Origin: Lasioglossum baleicum
Taxonomy: Eukaryota; Arthropoda; Insecta; Hymenoptera; Halictidae
Assembly: GCF_051020765.1 (NCBI RefSeq)
Contig: NC_134937.1
Span: 15,988,947 to 16,052,946, forward strand
DNA: 64,000 bases
Direction: 5' to 3'
Part shown: positions 12,901 through 26,200 of the stretch, one piece after another
Layout: the number at the start of each line of letters is the position of its first letter
How positions within the stretch are numbered: the stretch's first letter is position 1
The notes under the pieces: model-generated
Seen by the model: the letters and a program-made list of their open reading frames with translations, nothing else
What the model was told of the DNA's origin: nothing
Database searches by the model: none
Translations under genes and position numbers: made by a program

Positions 12901-15900
12901 TCCGCTGCATACTAATGGCCGCATCCAGTTTATCACGAGCCGGACGATCGATGGCTCGCTATTAAATAATCTCCGGCCGTCGCGGTTGAATTAAAAGTTC
13001 CTTCGGAGCGGTGCCGTGGAAATTTAAGAACTACCCGTGACAGTTTTAAATGCTGGCGACAACTGATGCTTCTCAATTTTACATCGGATCTGGGCTAATT
13101 TTGGTACTTGAGTTTCTTACATTGTTCCAAGACGGAGTCATATAACGAACAATTCAAAGAAATATTAAACTGGAAGAAGGCGATTTTGTCATTTACTTAG
13201 TAACATTATATACTGCTTTTAAAAATTGAATTTTAATTTCGATTATTTCATCATTTTTTGGCAAGTAAGACGATACATTCTTTCTATAAATTTAATTTTT
13301 AGTTCCATCATTTCATAATTTATCTGGAAAGAAAACACATTGTGATTGTAATTTGTATTGTTGAGTGCAAGTAAGTATGAGTACTGCATGAGATAGAACT
13401 GTCAGTTTATTGCATGGTAATTACTATATATTAGTATATAGAAACATTTTATGCAAATTGTATACTAAAATATTTAAGTCAGGTATTTCAAAATTTCGAT
13501 CAAGATACAGACCGTGATGGCCACTTAAATAGAATAGTTATTAATAAATAAAAAAAAAGACGTTTTACCAGGATATATAGTACAGGTTAGATAAATTAAC
13601 GTAAATTAATATAGATTTAAAGAATCCGTAAGAATATAATACTGGTGAGAATATCTGTGGAACAGTTTGAAATAAAAATGTGTGCCTCTGCTGTGGGGAC
13701 AAAGCGATTTTAGGTAAAGCGGGAACAGCTGACGGCTCTAAATCGCGACAGATAATCGTCGCAGATCCAATTTGTCGTGGACGTGGCTGAAAAACACAAA
13801 TCGAAATAGAGAGGCGTTCAACGTTGATGAAATCCCAGACGTGCAAAGAAGAGGATTTCAGGAACGACCTGAACGATCTTCCATTAATTAGCAGTGGAGT
13901 GCTTTTTGCCATTTTCATTACCATGGGTACATTTCCGCCCTTTTCTCGTGAAAGCTGCTCAACCTGTCGGATGTTTGCACATTTTCTGCCTTCGTCGACA
14001 TCTGCACCCTTTACCCAGTGTCCTTTACTCTTTCCTTTATTCCGCGCTTTCCGTCCCCTCGGCCCGCCGCGACCCGACCCGACGGAACATTCCGGTTTTC
14101 CGCGTTCGATCTTTGGTCACGTATCACCTAATCCGCGAAAACCACAAAAATTATAAATGCAAATAATATCCGGCTCGATATTATCATTTAATTACCCCGC
14201 TCGCGGGCACGCGAATGAATGTACCGAATGGTCCTCACAAGCCGGACCGCGCGCCCGCGCGTAATTATCACCGCACGAGGAATATTTGATCTCAAAGTGG
14301 ACATTAATTTTCGATTTTCCTTCTTCCCGATGATATTCGTCCTATTTCCCCAGCCCGCATGCATATGCGTAAAATCATCCCCGCGATATTTGTACCGAAC
14401 GCATAATTTAGCGCGGCTTTTATTCAAACTTGAATTATGAACTACCGAAATTGATGGAATCAATTTTACAGTTCGCTTAAGCAACTCTGCCCGTGTTTTG
14501 CTTAATAAGATTAACTCAATCTGCAGTTTACCGTGGATTGTTCGAGTTGTCAATAAATTATATTAACATTTATACAGAAAATTGCTTTCATCGCACGAGT
14601 CAAATCGTATTTCATACTGTGTTTCCGGAACATTTACTGTTATAATACATCTCTGCTTTTGAAACTGTAAATGAATGGTATCACGTTTTCGAACTTGCCT
14701 ACCAGAGATTCTCAACGAAATTAATTAGTTCTTTACCTAACATATAGTTTATTTAACCATATATGATTGACATAAACTTTTTACCAAGCTTGAAAATCAT
14801 CCACAATTTATTAAGTAAACCATGCTGCACAGACAGAAGAATTTAAAAATGCTGTTGCATTACATTCAGCCTATAAAACGTACAAAAAAGAGAATACCGT
14901 TCTATTTCACTCTAGTTTGTTGCAACTCGGGAACAAAATTTTTATTCCACATAAAGAACTGGAGTATGGTTATGGTAAATAACCTTGCCTCTTCTATTCT
15001 TCTAATTATTATCAAACAAATAGTTTATAGACATTCAACGTGTTAAACAAAGAAAGGATTTCCTATTTGCTATTCATTTCTTATCATCGATTCAGAAAAT
15101 TTTTATTTCGTCCGCTTATATTAATATTCTAACGAAATGTGCAGAATGCATAGCCCCAAGTTTCGTTCGTTCAAAAAAACCGTCAAAGTTGATTCTGCCC
15201 AGCAAAATAGCATAATTCCTCCCTCGTGGTGTTGATTTCGCATTCCAATTCCAGTTACGTTCGCCAAAAACCAGCGTCCACTTCCAAAAAAAGCGTCGGA
15301 ATCGCGCTAATCGCGTCGCGCGAATAATAAAAAGCAGCTCTGAGAAAAAGCCGGCAAAACGTGGACGACCATTATTCGGTTCTATTTTTTTACCCGGCTG
15401 GCATGCTCGATAATTGCCCTTCATTCCAGCAATTCATGGGAGCAACGTTTGCTCTGTTCATTTTTCTTCGGAATCGGCCATCAGCTAATTCGCCGGTTGA
15501 CATTGACGAAAAGTTGAACAGAGAGAAAGAAGCTGCGAGATTCTCGCGAACTCTCTGTTTGAATTTCATCAAGATGCCCGTCGCCGGAAATGGCGGCCTC
15601 TCTGCCGTCGCTTAATCCGGAATCCGCTGGCCGGGACAATGCGGATACACGCGTACGTCAAATTTGCGGGGGGGGGGGGGGATTAGAGTATACGGGGAAT
15701 CGGAGAGTTTGTTGCTTCAAATTAAAATAATCTGTTTTCGCTTGGCCGGGCCCCTCGTATCGTGACGAGCCCTAGAGCTAAAGTCGGTAATCGCATTACC
15801 TTACTTTTGAACGCCTCCCTTCACCGATCCTCGTCCACCCCCGCGTTTCGTTTTCGCACAGCCCCTCGATGGCGTTACCATGAAAGCGTTTCTCGGTGTA

Positions 15901-18900
15901 CGCGTGCTCCGATCGGACCGGGCCGATCATAATAAAATCAATGAAATTTAATGAATTCATGCGCGCACCACTGTTCTTTCAATTATACGACATTCCTTCG
16001 CCGATGTTGTACCGTCAGAGGAGGATCATCGGAAATTTACTACAAGGCCTCGCGGAAATCACTTTTTAACTCCCCCGCGGCGTGTGTCCATCACTTATTA
16101 GTAATTATTGCGCATACTTGACCCGGGAAAACCGATATTACGAAATTGGAAAGCTATAATTAATTTCAATCGAGGGAAGAGCCGGGAATTAATAAAACTG
16201 TGGCTAATAAATATAATGTAAAAGAAAAAATTAGCATTGGGGAAGCTCTTATATCGCATCACGTTTATTAATTTCGTTAATGAAATAACGTGAGTTGAGG
16301 GGTTTATTTATTTGGCTCTTAATTTATTACTGCTGGACCGAGTTGGGCATTAATCGATTAAAATTTTAATTAAGATTGATTGATTAATGTGTACGATTAA
16401 AAAAGTAATCATTGAAAAATCGGAGACTGATTCAATCGATTGACGTAGTATTGTAGTTAATCGCCATACGGTCTATCCATAAATTGTAATAAGGAGGGAG
16501 ATAGAGACAGAGAGCGGAGATGGAGAATTGACAGAAATGTATCTCAACAAAAACTCAGTTTACATTTTTTTCAGTATTCATACAGTTTTGATTCCGTATT
16601 TCATTTCGAAGTTTCAGCAGTTAATCATTAATCAATTATCCGATTCACGATTACAATGGAAATGAATGTAATCTTTAATCGCAATTAACAACTAAAGTAG
16701 AAATTTAACCATTATTCCCAATTAACGATTAATAAGTATTTAATCGTTAACCGCAATTTTTTTAAGGACTACACTAGGAGATTAATTGTTAACTGCGATT
16801 AACGATTGAAGTAGAAATTTATTTGTCAATTGTTGATTAAATTTTTGCCCAACTCTGCTGCTGGAATAATTAGAAATTAATGCACTGTGTTTCAAATCCC
16901 ATTCGCGTCAGTTTTATGTGAAATAAGTTCAATTACAATTTTAGACAAGGACTGAACGTTTATACGTAAAACAGGGGTCAGGCGAGCCGCGTAAACCGAG
17001 AAATAAGTATTCGACAATTTATTTATATTTATTATGCTTCTGCCGGGATGAATATGAAATAAACGGCCGTGCCGGGATGATGTGCGAATCGATATTAATA
17101 ATTTTATAGGGACATCTCGCACGAATTTATGGGACGGAGAATACGGAAATTTTAAATCACTACCTGTATGGTGTCGACCATATTTTTCACTCACGATTTA
17201 TGGTCACGGACTGGAATTATATTTAAATAATTTCACGGGCAAACGACTCGAAACAAATCTGTCTCGGCTGTCGGATAGAGACCGAAGGGAACGCCTGTAT
17301 GTACGATTCAATTAAATAAAAAGCTTGATAGGCGTAATGAGATACAAGGTTCAGAATTTGATTTACATATCGTCATGCTTCATAATTCTCCATTTAAACG
17401 AGCACGGTATACACTTTTCTGGTAATAAACATGAAACTCATCGTTGCCGGTTGTTCAGTGCAATTCTAGAATGCAACCAGGAAAATCCGAGAGATGGTGA
17501 TCAAAAATGCATTGCATGTCCGATCTGTCATGCCACTCGTCAGTGATAATAGCTATTACGTTATCTTACAAAAAAATTCCTGTAGAATTTCAAAGAGCAT
17601 CTACATATAAGAATTTACCTACATACGAATTGGCATTTCAACCGCCTGCATAGGTATGTCAATGAAAATTCTTGACATTCTTCCTTGAAAATACAGAACG
17701 CATAGAATCACGATATTGTTGCATCGCTAAGGTTGAAAAGTAGCTTGGAATTTGTGATTTCAAACAGCAGATTTTTCTTCTTTGGTATCTTTTGGCTATT
17801 GAAATGGTCATTAGTATTGTATTTACGTTTTATATCCTTTGAACTCGTAGCAATTTTAACGCCGAAATCAAGACATTTCTTTCAACCTAGAAGATTTTTA
17901 TTATGTGTAATGTTCTTCATACTATTCACATGAAGTTGAACCTATTTTCTCATACAACGTTTAGATTTTTAGTCCTTTCTAGAACATAGAAGAATTTAAT
18001 AATTTAAAACTGTTTCAAATAATGATATGGCAATTCTGACTGACGCCCCAAAATCACCATTCGAGTGCAAAGGGTTAACGCATTTTTTTTATTTATTTAG
18101 ATACTTTACGTAAAATGAGATTTTTACAAAATCATTTACAAAGTCTCGAGTTAAAAACTATAACTACGATAGTGTTACTGGTTTGAAGATATATCTTTTT
18201 GCACACATATTCTACAGTACTTAAACTTAAAGAGAAAGTGCAAAAAGTTTGGCTTACTGAAAATGAAAAATCATAATATACACTCTTAATTCGAACAGTG
18301 TGCGGATGGCTAGAGCGTGACAATAGCATTGGCACCCGCATGCTAAATCCAATCCATATTGCGACCCTCACTGCCGATCCCGTCTCCGGATAAATAGTCT
18401 CGAGAACAGTGTAAGCCTATCGAGTGGTCGATGTCCGGGTGAACTCTCTCGAACGAGGGGTGGCTGCCAGTCTGCAGGAAGTGCAACGGGGTCAGCCGAA
18501 GAAAAAAGGGAAATCGTGACACTCGACGGCTTTAGAATGTCGGGACGAGACAAGTAGCAGGTGGCTAATGCAGAGGGTGGCGTGTGCGAGCGGACCCTGG
18601 TACACTAGATGCTACACTAGAGGATGCCTACGTGTGTACACAGGCTTCCTTACGGATGGGTGAACGAGCTAGATAACGCACGTCTTCTCGCGCCGACAAT
18701 ACGCCCGTGCGACCGGCTCTTTTAATTAAGTGGAGTCAGCTCGATTGCGTGCCAACCCTCGGCCCATCCACCGTGCAGTCCCGATCGCAGCTGGTAAAAA
18801 TTTACTCGGCGGGAATTATATTGGTTCCAACGGCGCGAGACTCGAACGCGAACAACGAAACTGAAACTGCCTCTTGCGGAGGCTCTCTTTGAGAGTGCTT

Positions 18901-21900
18901 TGTAATAAATGCAACCTCCGGAAGCTAACATTCGATTCACAGAACAACAGAGAGAATTTTTTAAAATTATATACAGGGTGAATCAGCCACCTCAAATATC
19001 TTTGTTGTTTTTGAAGATACGTCAAATGTCTGAAGGACAAAGTTGAATGGTTCAGTGGGGCTCACATGATACCAAAAATATTTTTGTTTTTATTGCGATT
19101 TTTTTAGAGATATCAAGGTTACCTTCATTCTTTTAAATGGAATGAGATATTTTTTAATACATCAATCGATGCAGCTGGACATTCGTTATAAAAAGGTACT
19201 AACCTATGCATGGCGAAAAGTTAAATGTCTAAATAAATTATGTCGGAATAAACGCTAATGTCTTGGTACACGACAGTAATGGTGTTTTAGAATTATTTAA
19301 ATTGAAATATCTCCTGAATTACTAACTTTTCGGCATACTTTTTTCGAGTACCTTTTTATAACGAATGTCCAGCTACATCGATTGATGTATTAAAAAATAC
19401 CTCATTCCATTTAAAAAAATGAAGTTGACCTTGATATCTCTAAAAAACATCACATAAAAACAAAAATTTTTTTTGGTGTCATGTGAGCGCCACTGAACCA
19501 TTCAACTTTGTCCTTCAGACATTTGACGTATCTTTAAAAACAACAAAGATATTTGAGGTGGTAACGTTAGGTGTCTCGCCATATGTATATGTACTATTTT
19601 TCATCAATTTTCTCTATTTTCTAGTATGTCCCCCGTGGTTTCTTTTTGTTTGAGCTGTTTAGGGGCTAAATAGTTAAAAATTTTTCGAGATCTTTTTGTA
19701 TTTTGGTGCAGAGTCACTTGGTTGATGCTTCACATTTTTCTACTTAAAATAAATGCTTCTTACTATTGAATAACAATTTAGAGAATTTAAAAAAATTAAT
19801 ACATACTGTTTCATCAATTTTCTCTACTTTTTATTATGTCCCCTGTAGACTCTGTTTCTTGTACGAGCTCGTGATGAAGATTCTGAACAGAGTCTAATAA
19901 ATAAGTATGTTATTAATTTCTTTTTGAAATTCTAGTTTGTTGTAGTCAATATCAAACAAGAATAATTATAGCAAAATAATTTAAAGTTCGGTATCTGTAA
20001 AAATAGCTTAAACATTATTTTATAAACATAGTTTGTTTTGAAGTTTAAATTTTACAAATTTTGTAAAAAATATCGTATTACCATTACCTTATATTAGCAA
20101 ATACTTTAAACTAGTTTTGACGAACATGTTTCCAAGAATTCGATTATTTTATGCAGTAAATTTGGTTTTGGTATTAAGTATTGCTGTGACGTTTCATAAA
20201 TATCTTTGTGGAAACATATTTGCATTAAAATAGAACAACGACGGTTTTAGCTCTCCCGAGTGATTACTAGAATTAGTGCGCAGTGGCACGAGCATTAGTA
20301 CAGTTATGCAAACGGCAGAAATTTAATTAATGTTTATAGCTTGTTTTAATATAGCGAGCATCACGTTCCTGTCGGACAATTGTTTTGCGCCTGTCTTAAG
20401 TTGAACTCGTTGGCGCAAACAGGTTTGAAGAGAAAGCTTCTGGGGCGAATTGAGCTTCGCCGTCTGGTTCCCATTATTTCCCATCGTTCAGCAACCTGTT
20501 AATTACTGTCTTCCGTACATTTCGCAGAAGGGTCGAAGTCTCGGCGCTTGTCCATTGACGAGAACAAAGTTCAGCTTATTATTAATCCAGTTACGACGAG
20601 TTCAGGACATCGACAATTTTCATGCCCTTTATTTTCCAGCGCTTTTCATCATATTTCTTTAATAGAATAAATATTATAAGAAAAATTAAATTAAGATACG
20701 AACGCGTTAATTCAGATTCTCTCTTATTCTTCGTGCTCTATTATAATACTACTATATTTCGTTGAATTCATATCTATTTCTTTGCAGTCCCCTCATTTAA
20801 ACGCTAAAATATCAATGCTTTCAAAAGTCACTAATTGCTCCCCAATAATATACGACAAAAATATAAAGTAAGATTTATGGTTTCCGTTTGATCCACTTTT
20901 ATTAAAAGAAAATGTATCGCAGAGCGTGTTACTAGTATCACACACAAATTCATTTTTAAAGAATCTGAACGCACCGTAATGAAAGCACACTTTTCGCAGC
21001 ACGCGGAGATAAAAAAATATAACATAGATGAAATTTTGCAATTCCAGTTGCGGGTTGCAATTTCGTGTTCAACTATCCCCGCCTAATTAAAAGAAACGTG
21101 ATGGAAGACGGTCGACTAGATGTTTATGCAAATTCGCAATTTTATACAAACCAGGACAATAGAAAAATTTATTCTACTAATCAAGAGCCTGCTCGAATAT
21201 ATTCTGCGCCATTTCTTTCGAAATTTGTGAATGCTTCAGAAATTTATTTAAACTATAATTAGACCAGGGAGGAGGAGGGAGAGACTGCTCGAATTTATTC
21301 TAAGCTACGCCGTTTTCTTCGAAATTCACGGACGCTACAGAAATTTATTTAAACTGTAATTGGATAGTGGATGTTACACGTTAAACGGGAATCAAATTTC
21401 GCGCATTATTGAATTCCCCGTAAGAATTCCAGCTCGCGGAAAAGTTCGCGACCGGTACGAACTGGTGGCGCCTCGCTTTTCCTACGGCCTCGTGCTTCGT
21501 TAAATACCAATTTTCCAAGGGACCGTGCATTTACATATTTCCACGCTCTCCATCGCGTCTCGTTTCTTTTGTTCAATACAAAGGGGAAGTTGGAATGCCT
21601 TGGCAGCGTCCGTCTCTTTATTTTTTCCTTTGTGCGACGCCGCTTCTTCCTTTTTCCTCGGCCTCGCGTTTCAACGCTCGCTGTCCGCCGTGCTAACAGC
21701 GGTAATTAATTTTTCGTCTTGAAGCACGCGGCTCTCATTACCAGGCCCCGCGTGTACAGAGAGAACGCTGGCCTTTTCGGCCGGTGGTCAACGGCACATT
21801 GCTCTCGGATGACAACAAATATAAAACTTTAATAATTCCGGCCCCGGAGCCCGACTCTTTACGAGCAGGATAGACATTCCTCTTTCCGAAGAGAAAAGTC

Positions 21901-23248
21901 GAATATGCTGCTTTGAACCGTCTCTCTGCGGCCTGGATATCGCGAGCAACTCGCCACCTCAATATTTGTTCATCCGATGCTACGAAGGAATTACGTTATG
22001 AAAGTTAGACGACTCCGGGATGATAATACGACGCGGTGAAAATTTCTTCGCATTTTTTCGTCTACCAATGTTGCTTGCATCGTCTGAGCAAGCTTACGTA
22101 AGCTGCGGAAAGTTAGAGGTTCTAATGGGATCATCGACGTGGGCTTCCGGGGCGGTGTTCACTGATGAGAGTTTGCTGATATCAATATTTAGAGATCATG
22201 GTTTTCAACGTGTAAGTGAAATACATGTGTACCCGTGTACTTAAAATGACACGTCATACTGGGAAAATGTTGCAGGTTATGGTAAAATCATCACCAGACT
22301 GCGGATCTTTATGCAAAAAAAAAATGTTTTACATTGATTGTGGGAAGCAGCAAACGAATAAAAATTAATTTTACTTCTTGATGACTTTCTTACATTAAAA
22401 ACAATATTACAATGTTCCTAATTGTTCTGATCTATTACTGTTTTATATTTCATCCAACCAATTTCTTCATAAATGCAAAAAGATCTGCAGACTAATCATC
22501 ACTATGGGTTTCTTCGAACAGTGTGTTCAGTGTGAAGAGTTTGCTGGCTGCAATATTGATTGAGAACATGGAGGGATGTTAAGTTAAATTCAATACCTGT
22601 TGCATATTTGAATTTGAAGTAAGAGTTCCATTAGAATTTCCAAAGAAAGTGTCATACTTAGTGTCTACATTATTTCGCACGAATAACGTGTTATTTGTAT
22701 ATACCTTTCAATACCAACATATTACAGAATAACTCTACCCAATAAGGGCGAGAAGAACAAATAAATGTACATGTATCTATTTTGCATATTTATTCCCACA
22801 CAAACTTAGCATCTCATCATAATTTTCGCAACCTAACATTACCACAAAATCGAAACACACACAACTGGGTATATTCAAACTTATTCTCCCTAAAATCGTA
22901 ACTTTTTAATCCCATTATTTTTTTATCGACAAAGTAAAAAAAGTGCGAGGGACCATTTTCAAATTATAGGAACCCGTAATTCCTGATTTCCGAGTGGACG
23001 TCCTAGTTCCACCGAGTCCTCGTTTCCACGATGGACGCCCGATCAAGCTAGTCCTTTAGCAGTATGAAGAAAAATATTTGATCAGCTCCCATCCTAGCCT
23101 CGACTTCCATGGCCAGCATCCAAGCCACCGTGTCGAACACGGCTGAGACGTTTTCCATGATTGCTCAAAAGCCTCGGAGGGCAAATAGGTGGCCCCCATC
23201 CCTTCGGTTCGGGGGTTTATTAGGGACAAAACGAATCTTGTCGGTGAA

Positions 23249-23282
<34 letters not shown>

Positions 23283-26200
23283 GCGCCATCGAGTTCCGGG
23301 TCCGAGAAAAATTGTGGCCCCTTGACAAGTGGGGGAAACAAGATCGTCGTCATTTCCCAAATTGGCAGCGTCAAGTTAAAGCATTAGCCAGGACGGTAAC
23401 GAGACGGCATTCAACGTTTCGGTTTCCGACTGCCAGTCCTTCGCTTGTTACGAATCGAGATGCCTCGCGTTGCTGACAATTTCTGACATTCCTCGAGCCT
23501 CTCCTTCAGGACCGCAGTCATTCGAACTATTTATTGGACCGTGAACCTTTATACAAATTCCCACTTCGATGCAACAGTTCTTAAGAACTGGAATAAGAAA
23601 TTGGACACAGTTCTATACAAATTCCTATTTTCATGCGATATTTTATAACAACCAGAATAAGAGCTTGGAATACAAGTTTGTTGAATATCTCCATTACGAT
23701 AGGGGATTTTGTAGGAGTGTTTTATATACATATAGAATATGGGAAAATTTTGAACTGAACTGAAAAATCCTGATTTTTATACACCATAAAAATTATCTAT
23801 GTTAATTGCAAGGGAAAGAGTAAATCCTCTATAGACGCAACAATTTCTGTACGATAGATGCGACCAAGAATATCTCCCCAACTTAGTAATCTGATCTTGG
23901 CTCAGAATATCGATGTGAACCACTACTAACCCGACGCGGAGAGTCGCAGAAGCCGGCACCGTTCAAACGCCCGTACGTCATCACAATGTACCATCAATAC
24001 TTAATCTTCTTTATTTTTCATTATTTTTTTATGGAACTTTTATGAACATATTCGTGGCATTTTTCTAATGCAAAATGATACCAAACACAATACAATTTCA
24101 ACTGTATTTAGTGGTTTAATTGACGATGAACGTTTCGGGCGCAAGGAAGGACAGCGTATCGAAAAGATAGAGACGCGGACAGTCGCGTCGTCAGCACAAT
24201 TCAAAGGCCTGCGCGTGGTCTCTCTTTACACGCGCTGTCCTTCTCTACGTTCAGCTCGGACTTTGGAGATAAAAAAATAGCTACCCTATACGATAGATGC
24301 GACCTTTACTGTAAATAGGAATTGATTTATTTAATGATTGTAATAAGTAAAAAATAATGTATCGATAGCCTTAACAGTAGAACTACCGAACCAGTAAAAA
24401 TGATTGGTTCCTAACTTTTTCTTGCACAGTTACTGAAATTATAGAACTGTCAAAGGTTTACTGAATGTTTAAACTTGAATCATGTCTGAATATAAACCAG
24501 TACTTACATACAACGAATGCTCTTTGCAATGCAAACCTTGATAATTTGTTAGTCTTATCACTGTTTTCCATGATTATTCTTTTTGACCGTCGCTGTTAGA
24601 GGAAACGTTTTGAATAATAAATTGGTAATGATAATAATAGCAATTTCTTCGATCGCTGACGTGTCGTGAGAAGATCGCCGAGGATGAAGCATTTGACGGT
24701 GAACTGGGTTCAAATAAATGCACCCAGCTAGAGGATTTTAAATGAGACCCTGGGCAATGTAAACTTCAGCAACGAAGGTAATTCGAAAGTTTTAAACGAT
24801 GGATTCCACCGGCTGATTGAATTCCAGGGAAAATTCTACGACCCCTACTGTTTGTTCACCTTTTATTTAGGTTCCGTATGTTTATGTTGCAATTTCGTTT
24901 AAATCGCGCGGACGGCGAGTGCTTTAAATCAACTAAGATGGAGAGGAACGAATAAAGACGGTGTCCTAACGAGGCCATTGATAACCGTTGTAATCTAATA
25001 TTATTAAAAATAATAAGAGCTCCAGTCTGTAAAATACTACAGAAAATCTTCTTGAGGCTGAGATAAAGAAAAAGAAGATATTTAATTATTATAAAGCGCT
25101 ATTTATAAAGTATTATTCATTTGACACATTGGACTTGTAATTGTGTTCATTCTGAACTGTGTGTAATAAATTATTTCAGTCCTAACAATGCCATCGGTGA
25201 CCGTTGTAATTCAGGAAATTTTTTAAGGAGTCGGAGAAACATATTGATTTTGAAATATTAAAGTGTCAAGTGAACTTGACACATTCAATTAATAACTGTA
25301 TTCATTCTGAACAGTGTGTAATGGACATATAAATTTATGTGATAAATTATTTCAGTCGAACAAAAGTAATTTATGGACACGGAAGCGGAGGCGTATGTAC
25401 GTATAAATAATATAGTAGAATTTCGGTAATCCAATATGCTCGGAACTTTGCGAATGACGGGAGTATCAAATGTGTCGCTCATTGGATTAAACATATTCCT
25501 AAAGCCATAAAAACGGGAAAAATAATTTATAAAACACACACACGGTTAGTAACAGCAATTTATTTTATCGCAAAATGTATTACTGTATATCATATACTGA
25601 AACCGACCCCTGTTTCACTCTATTGTCGTCAATTACCGCTTAGTAATTAAATTATATTTTGTATTTAAAATGTCACTCATAAACAAACCACTTTGGACAA
25701 TTTCACATTGATTTATACCGTGCTCTGATTATGACGTCAAAATTATTCAACGCTTTATCTAAATTTAATTGCTGACACATAAGGTTCAAGGAAAATTAAA
25801 TTATTTAAAATATTCAACTTCAAAAATTAGATTTAAAGAAAAATATTTGATGTGGCAGTAAATTTTAAGTGAATGTATGAAGCATTGTTTAAAAAGGCTG
25901 TAAACTTACTACCACCGAAGATTCGTATGTGTCTGTTTTAAATAATTTTCTGATCGCATATAGTTTGCTGTAATATATTTGAAGTGTTTATATATGTTTT
26001 GTGGGATTTTGTCTCACCTTAAGATCACCGTGTTGATCGTAGAATGTGGATGGTGCAAGGGCAGCTTTGAGTCTTCTGTTTCTATAGAAAATGAACATGA
26101 TGGCAGCTAATAGCATCACTATCACTGTAGTTAGAATCCCGATCACCAGACCAACGAACTGTCTCGCTTCTGGCTCCTTGCTCTTCTCTGGAACTAAAAG

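Larger units (their letters stand above)
934..18371 (-). other. Ddr: Ddr intron of 17.4 kb
   Basis: This is the longest intron visible, bounded by GTGAGG at 18366-18371 and ACAG at 934-937. It contains no exon that I can support. It holds a tandem repeat at 1012-1290, a hAT-like miniature element at 5757-5902, a diverged tandem array at 6855-7370, a piggyBac-like element at 8763-9311, a duplicated block at 11002-11343, a 14-G run at 15668-15681 and an AGTTGGGCA-ended repeat at 16339-16856. The stretches 1340-1570, 7640-8340, 9480-9900, 13940-14360 and 15160-16100 are GC-richer with no protein I recognise. The rest is AT-rich and featureless to me. Confidence 0.75.
18472..26017 (-). other. Ddr: Ddr intron of 7.5 kb
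   Basis: This intron separates the transmembrane exon from the 100-nt exon and is bounded by GTGAGA and CTGCAG. It contains the foldback repeat at 18987-19561, a duplicated block at 19595-19872, the AGACTGCGGATC element at 22279-22506, a GA microsatellite at 23247-23282 and a repeat fragment at 23990-24110. I see no gene in it. Confidence 0.75.
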
